NCBI RefSeq assembly: GCF_000875975.1
Contig: NZ_BAWW01000013.1
Span: 1-49,616 of the forward strand
Source of the DNA: Parachlamydia acanthamoebae
GTDB lineage: Bacteria > Chlamydiota > Chlamydiia > Chlamydiales > Parachlamydiaceae
Direction of reading: 5' to 3'
DNA: 49,616 nt
The translations under genes and the position numbers were made by a program. Of the stretch, positions 9,356 to 19,084 are shown piece after piece. How positions within the stretch are numbered: the first letter of the stretch is position 1; every line of letters begins with the position of its first letter. Below the pieces are notes generated by a model, which was not told the origin of the DNA, ran no database searches, and saw nothing but the letters and a program-made list of their open reading frames with translations.

Positions 9356-9530
9356 GCTGGTACTCCTTGAATAAAAATTAATCCGTAAGTGTCTAATATT
9401 TAATTTTAATTAAAGATGAAAAGAATGGATTAATTTAAATTATTGTAAATATTAATTTTGTATGATTAGATGAAATTATATAGTACATAAACATTACTAT
9501 CAAATATTGTTATAGTATAGTGGTAAATTT

Positions 9531-10406
9531 ATGGGTTTTAAAAATATTTTATTTATTTTAATTTCCGGTTTGAACTTTACAACTATTGCTTTTGGTTTGG
9601 ATATTGAAAATAATCCTTATCAACTCTTTAAAGACGCAGCAATCAACTCTACTGTTGGAACACCTTGGAAAGCGAAAAAACATCAGGAGCTAATTCAACA
9701 AGTGACAGCAGCACGACCTGATATTGTAAAAGTCAAAACGCTTGCGTATCCCATCTCTGAGGAAAACCTAAAAGAGCTATATGGAAATCAAACGTCCGTT
9801 CCTTTTTTTGCTTACAGCAGCTTAATCGATAAAGGTTCTCCTACTGCAAAAACGATTAGTTCACAAGCACTTGAAACATTAACTCCTGCGGTCGCTTTTG
9901 GAATTCAACGTGTTTTTAATCGGGAAATGCCATCAAATGTCGCCGAAAAATGGGGAAATGTCAGAAGATCCAACGATGTGGCTGTTCTCAATGTCTTTGT
10001 GAAAAATGATGCGGTGCTTAATGGTGTACTCCTTCAATTACCCTTACCCGATTTATTGACCTTGACCAAAGGGGAAGTGGGGTACGATTTAATGCCTGTA
10101 CTTGTTGTGCGATGGAATGATGCATTGGATGAATCAAAACCGGCGGAGCTTATCCTTGCATATACTTTAATCGCTCCAGATTATAAAGGAACAGGAGATC
10201 GCTACACCAATGACAAAATCAATCCTATTCCTGGATATGTCAAATTTCTCCAGAATGGATTAAAAAATTTTGGTGAAGATTACGAGGCGATGTGGTGGGC
10301 AACAACATTTTTGGCAGACAAAAAAACCTTGATCAATGAAATGCCTGATCATGAAGTTAATATGGCACTGGAAACGATAAACGAGATTCCGAATAAGAAG
10401 CAATGA
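9531..10406 (+). CDS. Secreted gamma-glutamylcyclotransferase-like protein
   Basis: The 291-residue product starts with a hydrophobic signal peptide (about residues 1-22, ending near IAFG). The body resembles the gamma-glutamylcyclotransferase fold: a PFFAYSSL stretch matching the usual YGSL turn (residues about 92-99), a hydrophobic strand with an RVFNRE block, GVLLQLP, and a KGEVGYDLMPV segment holding the expected acidic residue. Family members cut gamma-glutamyl amides to release 5-oxoproline; substrate and activity here are unknown. The YGSL glycine is a serine, which may alter the binding loop. Export is unusual, since most relatives are cytoplasmic. Its stop overlaps the left arm of a long inverted repeat. 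No obvious operon partner. Confidence 0.65.
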   Translation: MGFKNILFILISGLNFTTIAFGLDIENNPYQLFKDAAINSTVGTPWKAKKHQELIQQVTAARPDIVKVKTLAYPISEENLKELYGNQTSVPFFAYSSLIDKGSPTAKTISSQALETLTPAVAFGIQRVFNREMPSNVAEKWGNVRRSNDVAVLNVFVKNDAVLNGVLLQLPLPDLLTLTKGEVGYDLMPVLVVRWNDALDESKPAELILAYTLIAPDYKGTGDRYTNDKINPIPGYVKFLQNGLKNFGEDYEAMWWATTFLADKKTLINEMPDHEVNMALETINEIPNKKQ

Positions 10407-10553
10407 GATGTTATGCGTTCCTAGTCACAAGCTGGCACCAGGAAACGATCTGTTAGCGTGGAAGCTTAAATGTTGTTTCGGCAATGTTTTTCGCTAAAAG
10501 GCCCAGATTCCGTTATCTGTGCTCAGCTTGTGAAAAGGAACCCATGGCATCTC
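10405..10553. repeat. Long imperfect inverted repeat between convergent genes
   Basis: The left arm (10405-10458) and right arm (10492-10553) are imperfect reverse complements. Matching blocks are GAGATG/CATCTC, GTTCCT/AGGAAC, TCACAAGCTG/CAGCTTGTGA and TTAGCG/CGCTAA, with a central loop of about 33 bases. The structure fills the whole gap between two converging genes. It may be a bidirectional terminator, a small MITE-like element or a structured RNA. I saw no second copy in this window. Confidence 0.7.
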
Positions 10554-10558
10554 AAATT

Positions 10559-11398
10559 TTAGAATTCAATTTTCAAAAATAATAGAAATCCTAGCAGCAT
10601 GGTAAAAAAGCCTATAACACGCTTTAGATAATTCTCGTTAAATTTACTTATTAAGAAGACTGAGAAAGGAACCGAAGAAAGTGCCCCGAATAACATGGGA
10701 GCTAGAAGTTCAGGTTTAGTAAATTCTCCCTGCGTTCGAAATAAAATCACGGATAATAGGCAGGTAAAAGCTTCGGCAAAGGAAGTAATCCCGACCGCTG
10801 ATTTACCTTGGACACCGCTTAAAATTTGTCCACTCGTTACAAGAGGACCGTAACCGCCTCCGCTAATGGCTTTATTAAAGGCAGCCACAATGGCTAATAA
10901 AGCCATTTTCCAATTCCTATATTCCAATACTTGATTGGCAAAAACAACCACAAAAAGTCCAGATATAAAGACAATGCATCCGATCAGCATGATGATCAAG
11001 TTCTCGGGCAAGATTTGAACGGTATAAACACCCAAACTTAAGCCAACCATACTTGTTGCGGCCAATAAAACAGCGCGATTAAAATGCACACCATTAAATT
11101 TAAGATCGACATTTTCAATTTGGTCATGGAAATAAGCTGAAGCAAAGCCCGTAAATAATTCTGATAAAAGAATCGTAGGGACGATGTCGAGAGGATGATA
11201 GCCCATCAATAAAAGTGTTGACGTTAGAATCGTTCCATATCCCATTCCAAGCCCGCTATCGACAAATTCACAAAAAAAAGAGACTAGAATTAAGACTACA
11301 AAACTTTTGTCAAAAGAAAGAGAGTAGAGGGAACTATACCCCATAAAAATGATGGCAAGGACCGCCAACCAAAGGAAACCTTTTAAAGAAAAATGCAT
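10559..11398 (-). CDS. TauE/SafE family membrane transporter
   Basis: The 279-residue product is almost entirely transmembrane helices (about eight), with the two-half arrangement of the TauE/SafE (sulfite exporter) family. Family-like features are the DSGLGMGYGTILT stretch in the first half and NKAISGGGYGPLVTSGQ in the second, both glycine-rich membrane re-entries. Members move sulfite, sulfoacetate or related anions; the substrate here is not shown. I placed the start at the ATG at 11398. An in-frame TTG at 11491 would add 31 residues but has no ribosome site. Together with the TsdA-like cytochrome at 23158 it hints at sulfur-compound handling, though the genes are not linked. Confidence 0.85.
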   Translation of the reverse strand: MHFSLKGFLWLAVLAIIFMGYSSLYSLSFDKSFVVLILVSFFCEFVDSGLGMGYGTILTSTLLLMGYHPLDIVPTILLSELFTGFASAYFHDQIENVDLKFNGVHFNRAVLLAATSMVGLSLGVYTVQILPENLIIMLIGCIVFISGLFVVVFANQVLEYRNWKMALLAIVAAFNKAISGGGYGPLVTSGQILSGVQGKSAVGITSFAEAFTCLLSVILFRTQGEFTKPELLAPMLFGALSSVPFSVFLISKFNENYLKRVIGFFTMLLGFLLFLKIEF

Positions 11399-11601
11399 GT
11401 CAATCCGTCCAAATGCTTTAGATGTCAATGAGCTTACGCAGATTGGCCCGCTGCCTTTGATCAGTTTGGCATACCGTTTAGTCAAATTCAAGAATATTTA
11501 TGATAAATTTGAATGAGATAAAAAAACGTTGACTTTCCCAAAAAGACCGGCAAAAGTGAGGTTTTAAGCATGATTTTAAAAACATATCTAAAGGATCGCT
11601 C

Positions 11602-12132
11602 ATGAAGACACTCCTATCTCTATTTTTATTTTTAATGATTTCAATCAATTCAACTTACGCCATAGACGAAGTGCAAGGATTTTGGAAAAGTGTCGATGAT
11701 GAAACCGGAAGAATTCAAAGTATCGTAGCGATTTATGAATATGAGGGGAAATATTTTGGACGCATCATTGCCACATATGGTCACAACGGTGAAATTGCAG
11801 ATTCGATCGAATCTCCTAAAACACGCGCCGCAGGAGTTCAAGGAAACCCCTTTTTTTCAGGGATGGATATCATGTGGAATCTTAAAAAAAATGGGGAGAA
11901 ATACACAGATGGAAAAATCTTAGATCCCGACCATGGAAGAGTTTATGATGCGCAAATGTGGCCAAAAAATGGGAACTTAATTGTAAGAGGCCAAATCTTT
12001 TTCTTTGGACGTAATCAAACGTGGTTGCCAGTTGCAGAGCATGATTTTCCAAGAGAATTAAAAAAACCCGATTTAAAAGAGTTGGTCCCTGTAATCCCCA
12101 AAGTGAATCGGGTAAAAAGCTCAAAAAAATAG
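11602..12132 (+). CDS. Secreted DUF2147 family protein
   Basis: 176 residues with a signal peptide (about 1-20, cut after TYA). The mature part matches the DUF2147 pattern: GFWKSVDDETGRIQSIV near its start, YFGRI, a GMDIMW block, DGKILDPDHGRVYDAQM and a C-terminal RGQIFFFGRNQTWLP. The family is a small lipocalin-like beta barrel in the envelope with no settled biochemical role. The ribosome site AAAGGA precedes the start. The last 30 residues are lysine- and proline-rich. The gene stands alone between divergent and downstream genes; it may be co-oriented with the aquaporin, but an 87-base gap separates them. Confidence 0.85.
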   Translation: MKTLLSLFLFLMISINSTYAIDEVQGFWKSVDDETGRIQSIVAIYEYEGKYFGRIIATYGHNGEIADSIESPKTRAAGVQGNPFFSGMDIMWNLKKNGEKYTDGKILDPDHGRVYDAQMWPKNGNLIVRGQIFFFGRNQTWLPVAEHDFPRELKKPDLKELVPVIPKVNRVKSSKK

Positions 12133-12177
12133 TTTATGTGTTGTTCGAAAATTCTCCTTTTTGCAACATGCGATTAG

Positions 12178-12840
<663 letters not shown>

Positions 12841-12856
12841 TTAACAAAAGGTGATG

Positions 12857-13309
12857 ATGAACAATTTACCAAAAGAAAGCCTTATACAGTCGACACATGA
12901 TCCACTGGTCCATCAACTGAGCAAAATTATTGTGTATTGTGTTAAGTTTTTGGCTATTCTGATGGTGATTGTCGTCATCTGGTCGTTAGTCGATGTTGTT
13001 GTCCATCTTTACGAGAATATCGTTTCGTCGGTGACATCGAGGTTTAGTACAGAAAGGCTTTTATCTACTTTAGGATCCTTCTTAGCGGTACTTATTGCGA
13101 TTGAGATTTTTTTAAACATTATTTTTTATTTAAAGAAAGATGCTATTCATGTGCCCCTTGTTTTAGCTACAGCTTTAACCGCCGTTGCTCGAAAGGTGAT
13201 CATTTTAGATTACTCGAAAGCACTAGCGCCGGAATTGTATGCGACAGCTGCCTTGATCCTCTCATTAGGCATTACGTATTGGTTAGTCACTAAAAATGAA
13301 GTCTCATGA
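12857..13309 (+). CDS. PsiE-like membrane protein
   Basis: 150 residues with four predicted helices (about 27-52, 72-93, 100-120 and 125-145). It resembles the phosphate-starvation-inducible PsiE family, including the conserved AIEIFLNIIFYL, VPLVLATALTAVARKVI and YATAALILSLGITY blocks. The family's biochemical role is unknown. Three possible starts lie together (GTG, ATG, ATG); I chose 12857 because AAAGGTG then has normal spacing. It follows the aquaporin closely and ends at a strong hairpin, so the two probably form one operon. Confidence 0.75.
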   Translation: MNNLPKESLIQSTHDPLVHQLSKIIVYCVKFLAILMVIVVIWSLVDVVVHLYENIVSSVTSRFSTERLLSTLGSFLAVLIAIEIFLNIIFYLKKDAIHVPLVLATALTAVARKVIILDYSKALAPELYATAALILSLGITYWLVTKNEVS

Positions 13310-13341
13310 AGAGCACAAAGAGAAGGAACTCTTTGTGCTCT
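13310..13341. terminator. Hairpin between convergent genes
   Basis: A perfect 13-bp stem (AGAGCACAAAGAG / CTCTTTGTGCTCT) with a 6-base loop starts right after the PsiE-like stop codon and ends ten bases before the stop of the opposing gene. Neither side has a strong T-tract, but the position suits a shared terminator. Confidence 0.7.
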
Positions 13342-13350
13342 TGATCTCTC

Positions 13351-14793
13351 CTATTCCCAATGGACTCTTTTGAGAATCACCTTGAAAATGTGAGGCGATG
13401 CTGCCGAATCGGAAGAAGTATTTGTATTGGGTAATGTACTTTGAATTCCACCCACAATATATCCAATGACAGAGGAATGTCTGCTCAATTGATCCAATTT
13501 GATCACGCCATTTCCATAAGCAGGTAAATCATCGACAGGAATAAATTGTCCTGCGGCTCCAAATAGAAGAGGGCTTCCAGGATTTGATTGCGAGGACAAG
13601 ATCACCGGATATTGCTGCTTTAAAATGAATTGTTTAAAATCCCCTTTTTTATTCAGGCGAATTGCAGAAATTTGATTGATGAAAGGAAGTTCTGGATTTG
13701 TTTGGAATTGCCCATTCTCAAAAAAACCATAGCTGATTCCACCAAAAAATAGCACGTACATGTCATCTGTATGATTTGAATAAAGTGGCAAGGTTGGGCA
13801 AACATACTGATTCATGGCTTGCTTAAATGTTTCTGGATTCTCAGGGTCATCCATTGAAGCTTTACCTTTAGTATTGATGATCACAGGTACTGTCCATGCA
13901 CCACCTGTCAGAGTGAAGACACCACCAAAGGCAGCATAATCTTGCAAAGGAACTCCCAAGACGTGGTGGACGATCGGGACAACATTTAAGTCTCTTCGTC
14001 GATAAGCGGGATCTTGCTTTTTAGGTACAGCGTGGTGGACATCGACTGACAGTTTTTTCCCGTTATCGTGGATTCTAAATCGTCTCACCTGTTCACTATA
14101 TTGTCCATTGCTGCTTGGTGTATAAAAGCCTTCAAAATTTTGACCAAAAACGAGTAGCGTTTCTCCCTTCTTGGTTCTTGTCATATATCCACCCGTGATT
14201 TGGAAAACGGGATTATGGATTTGACGCACATGGTGAGCAAGTGTTTCCTTTGGATAAGGTCTAATGACCCAATGCATCAAGCCTCCTAAGTCAATGGCTG
14301 TCAGGGTATCTTTTGTACTGAACTCGCCAGTAGCCGTATCAACACCATACCCACCAGTGATGTAGAGAACCCCATCGTGCTGATAAAATTGTGCACTTGT
14401 AACCGATAGGTGGTCGACTTGCTGTTGGGTGAGTCCAGATGTAGGATCGGTTAAGGATTTGGAATATACAGTTTTGGTGCTGGGATCCACGACATAAACC
14501 ATGGTGTTTTGCTCAGAAGGAGGAAAGTTATTGTTGTCGTTATTGAATCCATGCAATCCATTTGTACGCCCTGCTAGAAGAACGAATCTGCCGCTAAAAC
14601 TAGCAGATACAAAAGATTGAATGCCGTAAGGTAAAGAAAAATCGGCGAGTTCCAATTTGACCCGAAAAGGTAATTTATCCCCGGAGGAGACATGGCTGAC
14701 CGTAGGTGTTTGATTGTCACCGAAAGCCGTGTGGCACCATCCACATGCCAAAAATATAAGGAAAAGGTAATAGTGCGAGTAGCGTTGTAGCAT
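13351..14793 (-). CDS. Secreted kelch-like beta-propeller protein
   Basis: 480 residues with a signal peptide (about 1-26, ending AFG). The rest is beta-rich with kelch-like double-glycine turns at fairly regular spacing: VLLAGRTNG, LYITGGYG, FQITGGYM, FTLTGGAW, LFFGGISYG and YIVGGIQS. This suggests a propeller of about six blades. Propellers bind proteins or sugars; no catalytic motif is visible. I favour the ATG at 14793 (GGGA upstream) over one four codons earlier. The neighbours are not functionally related. The product may act in the periplasm or on the surface; partner unknown. Confidence 0.65.
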   Translation of the reverse strand: MLQRYSHYYLFLIFLACGWCHTAFGDNQTPTVSHVSSGDKLPFRVKLELADFSLPYGIQSFVSASFSGRFVLLAGRTNGLHGFNNDNNNFPPSEQNTMVYVVDPSTKTVYSKSLTDPTSGLTQQQVDHLSVTSAQFYQHDGVLYITGGYGVDTATGEFSTKDTLTAIDLGGLMHWVIRPYPKETLAHHVRQIHNPVFQITGGYMTRTKKGETLLVFGQNFEGFYTPSSNGQYSEQVRRFRIHDNGKKLSVDVHHAVPKKQDPAYRRRDLNVVPIVHHVLGVPLQDYAAFGGVFTLTGGAWTVPVIINTKGKASMDDPENPETFKQAMNQYVCPTLPLYSNHTDDMYVLFFGGISYGFFENGQFQTNPELPFINQISAIRLNKKGDFKQFILKQQYPVILSSQSNPGSPLLFGAAGQFIPVDDLPAYGNGVIKLDQLSRHSSVIGYIVGGIQSTLPNTNTSSDSAASPHIFKVILKRVHWE

Positions 14794-14946
14794 AGTGAAT
14801 CCCATTTTTTAATTTGAATAAAGCAGAAATGTGAAAAGTCACAAATCCGCTGTTAGGCAATAAAAAAACAAGCATCTTCAATGGTTGAAATTTCGTCAAT
14901 CATTTTAAAAAAACCACTTGATGTAAACTCTTCGTTACTTTTAAGG

Positions 14947-16629
14947 CTACAACCGTGCACGTTTTTCCATGGTTTCATAGAGAATGTTGTAAAGTCGAGG
15001 CAACCGTGTACGGAAATTTTCATTCTTTAAAAGTTGATTGACAAATGGAAGCGTTTCAAGAAAATGCATCTCTAATTCAGTCAAAAGAAGCATCAAGCAG
15101 ATATCCTTCAGTGAATACTCGCTCAATTTATAAAGGCTCAGGATTTGCCTATGTCTTTCAGTGCTATTAAAAGATTTCTGACCAGTGATGCTTCCCAAAT
15201 TGTCATTTGCAATGCCGAGCAAGCTATAGGTCGCTATCTTGAGTTTTAGCAAGGGGGAAATACTCATGCCTAACAGAATAAAGTTGTAATCTAACGTTTT
15301 TTGAAAACAAGTGGCCTCCATGTTTTCCCAGGTTAGAGTCATATGAGGATAAGCTAATTTAATGATATCGAGGGGGGATTGGTTGCAATCCAGTTTTAAA
15401 AAATTTGATGTAATAGCGTTAATGAAAACCATGAGATATTTTATGTCAGATAAAGGAAATTGAACCTTGATACTTTGAGAAAAATTGATTGCAGAAGAAG
15501 GGGCTGTTTTTAAATGGGGGAATTCCAAGGCGATTAAATGTGGAATGAGCGAAAACAAACCATACAGTTTAACCCAGCGGCTATTCAGATTTTTACCTTG
15601 AAAATGCATTGTCAGCACAGTTGCATTATCGTGTGAAATCCGCATTTTTAATGTTAAAACGTAGTCTGGATAGCGGATATTCCAAACCATTTCAATATTC
15701 TTTGCATAGTCTGCATGGTAATGTTTGGACACATGTGTAATATGGCTGTTGTGTAATAGCTGGCCTAACTCTTTCTCAAACTGCATTAAAAGTGGATGTG
15801 AAATAGGCGTACTTTTAAGCTTTAAATACGAAAGAATCGTACGGGTGTTTGCTCTACATAAAGCATAAACATCTTGCAGCGAGTTAGGCAAAATGGGAGA
15901 GATGGCTTCAAAAAAAATATGAGAACCTATTGCCGCAGTTTCTACACTAAAACCATCTGTGTATGCAAATGTTTGATTTTTTAAGGTGTTTAATTTGTCT
16001 TGAAGTTCTTGTAAATAATTAGGGAAATGAGAATCTTCATTTTCGCAAAGCAATAACAATTTTTCTTCTTCTTTGCTAATCAAGTTGAAACAGTGTTTAA
16101 ATAGCAAATAGGTTTGTTCCACAAATGGATAAACCTCATTCTGCACTTGTAGAGAGGTTTTGAAAGGATGGTTTTCATGCAGTCGATGTTCGAGATAGAA
16201 TAAAAAGTTAACGAGGACATATTTTTCAGTTTCGTTTAGCAAGCATCCATATTTTTCTAAAAAGGTATTTGTCGATTGTAGACAATCCATAAGCTCCTGA
16301 AAAGTATTGGCTGCACCAAGCAAATGGATTTGTTGTCGAATCCAATCACGATACTCCTTCCCAATCGCATAATGCTCAGAAGAAGGTAAAAAAAGGATGG
16401 GCAGAATGGTTAACTTAAACCAGAAAAATGATTTAGCATGCTTCAAACGATCGTAAATTAAAATTTTCCAATGTTTGCATGTTCTTGCTGCCTGCATTAA
16501 GGTGTCGGGTGAGGCTTCTTCAAGAAGCATGCGAAAAATATGAACTAAGGTTTCGTTGGGGAGTGAATGAATGGGAGATAAAAATGTTCTAGGATATACA
16601 GGTGATCCACTTAATTCTCTACAGTCCAT
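14947..16629 (-). CDS. F-box protein, candidate host-directed effector (paralogue 1)
   Basis: 560 residues. An F-box lies at about residues 20-62: LPNETLVHIFRMLLEEAS followed by TCKHWKILIYD. F-boxes bind Skp1 in eukaryotic SCF ubiquitin ligases; bacterial F-box proteins are normally secreted effectors that bring host proteins to ubiquitination. The remainder is helical and has no repeat I recognise, so the target-binding part is undefined. A central segment (NATVLTMHFQGKNLNSRWVK) is shared with the gene at 16653, which also has an F-box, so the pair arose by duplication. The genes are 23 bases apart on the same strand and probably co-transcribed. AAAGG precedes the start. No signal peptide; a secretion route is inferred, not seen. 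Confidence 0.7.
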   Translation of the reverse strand: MDCRELSGSPVYPRTFLSPIHSLPNETLVHIFRMLLEEASPDTLMQAARTCKHWKILIYDRLKHAKSFFWFKLTILPILFLPSSEHYAIGKEYRDWIRQQIHLLGAANTFQELMDCLQSTNTFLEKYGCLLNETEKYVLVNFLFYLEHRLHENHPFKTSLQVQNEVYPFVEQTYLLFKHCFNLISKEEEKLLLLCENEDSHFPNYLQELQDKLNTLKNQTFAYTDGFSVETAAIGSHIFFEAISPILPNSLQDVYALCRANTRTILSYLKLKSTPISHPLLMQFEKELGQLLHNSHITHVSKHYHADYAKNIEMVWNIRYPDYVLTLKMRISHDNATVLTMHFQGKNLNSRWVKLYGLFSLIPHLIALEFPHLKTAPSSAINFSQSIKVQFPLSDIKYLMVFINAITSNFLKLDCNQSPLDIIKLAYPHMTLTWENMEATCFQKTLDYNFILLGMSISPLLKLKIATYSLLGIANDNLGSITGQKSFNSTERHRQILSLYKLSEYSLKDICLMLLLTELEMHFLETLPFVNQLLKNENFRTRLPRLYNILYETMEKRARL

Positions 16630-16652
16630 AGCAAAAGACCTTTCTTAAATGA

Positions 16653-18860
16653 TTAATTTAGAAATTTCTTCAAAGTATATATAGATTTTTGTAAGGGCTC
16701 ATTATCTTTTGTAGCTTCTTCACAAGCATCTATAAGTGAAGTAAAGGCATTTTTAAATGCATCAAAATGTTTATTCTCATTTTTAAATGTTTGGTAATGA
16801 TCACAAATTAGCTCTAAAAGGGCATACGCTTGGTTAGAAAGCTGTTTATCGGGATTTGCTAAACCATTTGCAAATGTTTGCGAAATCATGACAGAGATCC
16901 GCATTTCCGCGTACTTTTCTGCATTTTTCACTAAAAATCCGATTAAACAGTGTCCTGCAAGCAAGAGTGCTTTTTCATTTACAATGTTTTTTATGTATAA
17001 ATCTTGCAAGTCTTTTATGATCGAATCATATTTTTTTAAAACTTCTAAATGGAGTTCTCGTTTGTCTAAGTTTTGGGTCTGTTCTAAGGGCAGTTTGACT
17101 TTATTTTTGTAAGGTAGAAATAAAGAAAATTTATTTTTTTGATAGAGCTTTATGGCTGTATCAAAAAAAAGTTGTTGATCCTGGTTTTCGATCACTTGCG
17201 CCATTCCAAGAGCAAGCCATTGAGGATTTTTATAGGAAATAGCGATTTCTATTGCTTCCCCAGTTTTTCCTTGTTCAAGGCTGTGCTGGATGTACAAGTT
17301 GATCTCTTTATGCTTTTGAAGGGCTTGAGTTAAGGTTTTAACAACATTCGGCATTTTTTCTGCAATTTTGGGATGCGTGCATAAGAATTCAATAGAAGAA
17401 TAAGCCCCTTTTGATCCTCTCAAAAGATCATTTATCAAAGCATTTGTGGCCTGATTGATCAACTGCTTGGAAATGCTATAAGAGGGGAGATGACTTGCAA
17501 CAGTTTTCTCAGCTGTTCCAACTAACCATAGCATTGCAATTTTTCTCCTCATATGAATATCTCCCAAAAACACCTTATTAAAATGAGGGGTTTTTAAGAA
17601 AATTTGAGGATTTAACCGATCAAAATATTTCCAATCCTTGGAAACATGCACAAGCATTTTTTTGAGAGAATCGGTAGAAAAGGTGCTTTTTGTCCAGCTA
17701 AAGATCATTTCTTGAATAAATGAAAGATTGATTTTTGCAGAGTTTTTTAACGCATATTTAAACTCTAAGCCACGGCTATAAGAATCATTTACCAAGCATG
17801 CGTTGTCCATAAGAGATGTAATTTCAGCAAATTTCTTCCAGCGATTATTTGGACTTAATCCATTAAAGCTGACGATTAAATGAGAGGTATTTTTTTTGGA
17901 AATTTGAAGTGTAATCGCGGCAAAAGAGGCAATCTCATCAGATATGTCCAAAAGAATGTGCCAGCTCAAGACAGTTTCGGAGGAACAGATGTAAAGATGT
18001 TTCGAAAAAATAGCTTGTTTTTTAACAAGCATCTCTTCAACTGCTTCGGCAAGCAAGGAGTGTTTCTCAAGCTGCAGAATATAATTTTTAGCTTTTAGAC
18101 AAGTCAAAGCATTGAAAACAAATCTTAAGCATTGATGTTGTATTTGTTTAGTACCGGGAACATATTTTCCCAAAAGATTAAGTGCATACATATCGCTGCC
18201 ACCCATTTTTTCAGAATAATAGAGGGCAGGATCTTCTTTTGTGTCATGCTGATGGATATTTTTTATAAAGTTATCAATTTGCGCAAATGTAACAGGGATT
18301 TGTTCCAGGCATAGTTGTTGACAACCCTCTAAAAAAGCAAATAGGCCTTCTTGAATGAAGAGGATGATCTCTTCAAAATTAAAAGATTCCTGGATTTCAG
18401 TAAGTATGTGCTTGATCTCATCATGGATATGAAATAAAAAGTTTATGATGATGTTTTTTTCTAAAGTATTTCCCTCTTTGTAATGCTCAGAAAGTACTTT
18501 TAATGTTTCTTTCAAAAATGTATTAAGAAAGAAAATGGATTTTTCTTCTGAAGGCTGTTCTGTATACTCTCTTAAAGAGCGATAAAATATTCTTATCTTT
18601 TCTAAACAAGCTTCGTGCAGGGGCTGCTGCGAAGAATTGACCTGCTTAAGTGCGGGAATCACAAAAAGATGTACCCATTTAAGCGACCTATCGCAAGTGA
18701 TCATTTGCCACCTTCTACTAACACGTAAAGTCGAGTGAAATGAGGAAGGGCCTATTTTGGCTAATTGATTAAAAATGGAAAGCAAAGCTTCATCAGGAAC
18801 AAGATCAAATGGAGAAAAAAAATTGAGTGCATGAAGCGGAGTAATAGCGGTGTTCAACAT
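16653..18860 (-). CDS. F-box protein, candidate host-directed effector (paralogue 2)
   Basis: 735 residues, with an N-terminal F-box at about 19-62 (LVPDEALLSIFNQLAKIG, then RVSRRWQMITCD). The middle part shares a segment with the neighbour at 14947 (SHLIVSFNGLSPNNRWKKF against its TMHFQGKNLNSRWVKLY). The C-terminal third, about 175 residues longer than in the neighbour, is helical and may be a TPR-like or HEAT-like array (repeated short helices such as GEAIEIAISYKNPQWLALGMAQVI), but no clean repeat consensus is visible. This is the first gene of a likely two-gene operon. The start lacks a strong ribosome site. SCF recruitment is inferred from the F-box alone. Confidence 0.65.
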   Translation of the reverse strand: MLNTAITPLHALNFFSPFDLVPDEALLSIFNQLAKIGPSSFHSTLRVSRRWQMITCDRSLKWVHLFVIPALKQVNSSQQPLHEACLEKIRIFYRSLREYTEQPSEEKSIFFLNTFLKETLKVLSEHYKEGNTLEKNIIINFLFHIHDEIKHILTEIQESFNFEEIILFIQEGLFAFLEGCQQLCLEQIPVTFAQIDNFIKNIHQHDTKEDPALYYSEKMGGSDMYALNLLGKYVPGTKQIQHQCLRFVFNALTCLKAKNYILQLEKHSLLAEAVEEMLVKKQAIFSKHLYICSSETVLSWHILLDISDEIASFAAITLQISKKNTSHLIVSFNGLSPNNRWKKFAEITSLMDNACLVNDSYSRGLEFKYALKNSAKINLSFIQEMIFSWTKSTFSTDSLKKMLVHVSKDWKYFDRLNPQIFLKTPHFNKVFLGDIHMRRKIAMLWLVGTAEKTVASHLPSYSISKQLINQATNALINDLLRGSKGAYSSIEFLCTHPKIAEKMPNVVKTLTQALQKHKEINLYIQHSLEQGKTGEAIEIAISYKNPQWLALGMAQVIENQDQQLFFDTAIKLYQKNKFSLFLPYKNKVKLPLEQTQNLDKRELHLEVLKKYDSIIKDLQDLYIKNIVNEKALLLAGHCLIGFLVKNAEKYAEMRISVMISQTFANGLANPDKQLSNQAYALLELICDHYQTFKNENKHFDAFKNAFTSLIDACEEATKDNEPLQKSIYTLKKFLN

Positions 18861-19016
18861 ATGTCAGTTCTGGTTTAGTCGGATCGAAGTCGTTAAGTAT
18901 TCAGATCTTAAATGAATTTTGGAAATTTTCGCAAACATTTTTTGGATGAAAATGCCTTTAAAAGATGATGAGCATTGTCATAAAAGGTCCCATTTTTTCA
19001 GATCTTTCAAATTGAT

Positions 19017-19045
19017 TTGACGCAATAATGGATGTGATAAATAAT
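19017..19045 (+). promoter_or_regulatory. Sigma-70-type promoter for the FkbM / msr / glycosyltransferase run
   Basis: TTGACG at 19017-19022 and AATAAT at 19040-19045 are separated by 17 bases. The transcript would begin about 30 bases before the FkbM start. Confidence 0.5.
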
Positions 19046-19084
19046 TAAATTTTTATTCAAGTTTTTTATCACAAAGGAATGACG

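Noticed and set aside
11399-11491. Longer TauE start at a TTG
   Set aside because: No ribosome site at the TTG, and the extra 31 residues are not membrane-like; the ATG at 11398 fits the family better, although this is not certain.
16653-18860. Homology of the shared F-box central segment to the linker domain of the caspase-like proteins
   Set aside because: Both have a F-x-x-x-N-x-x-W-x-K style pattern near a beta strand, but the match is too short to claim without an alignment.
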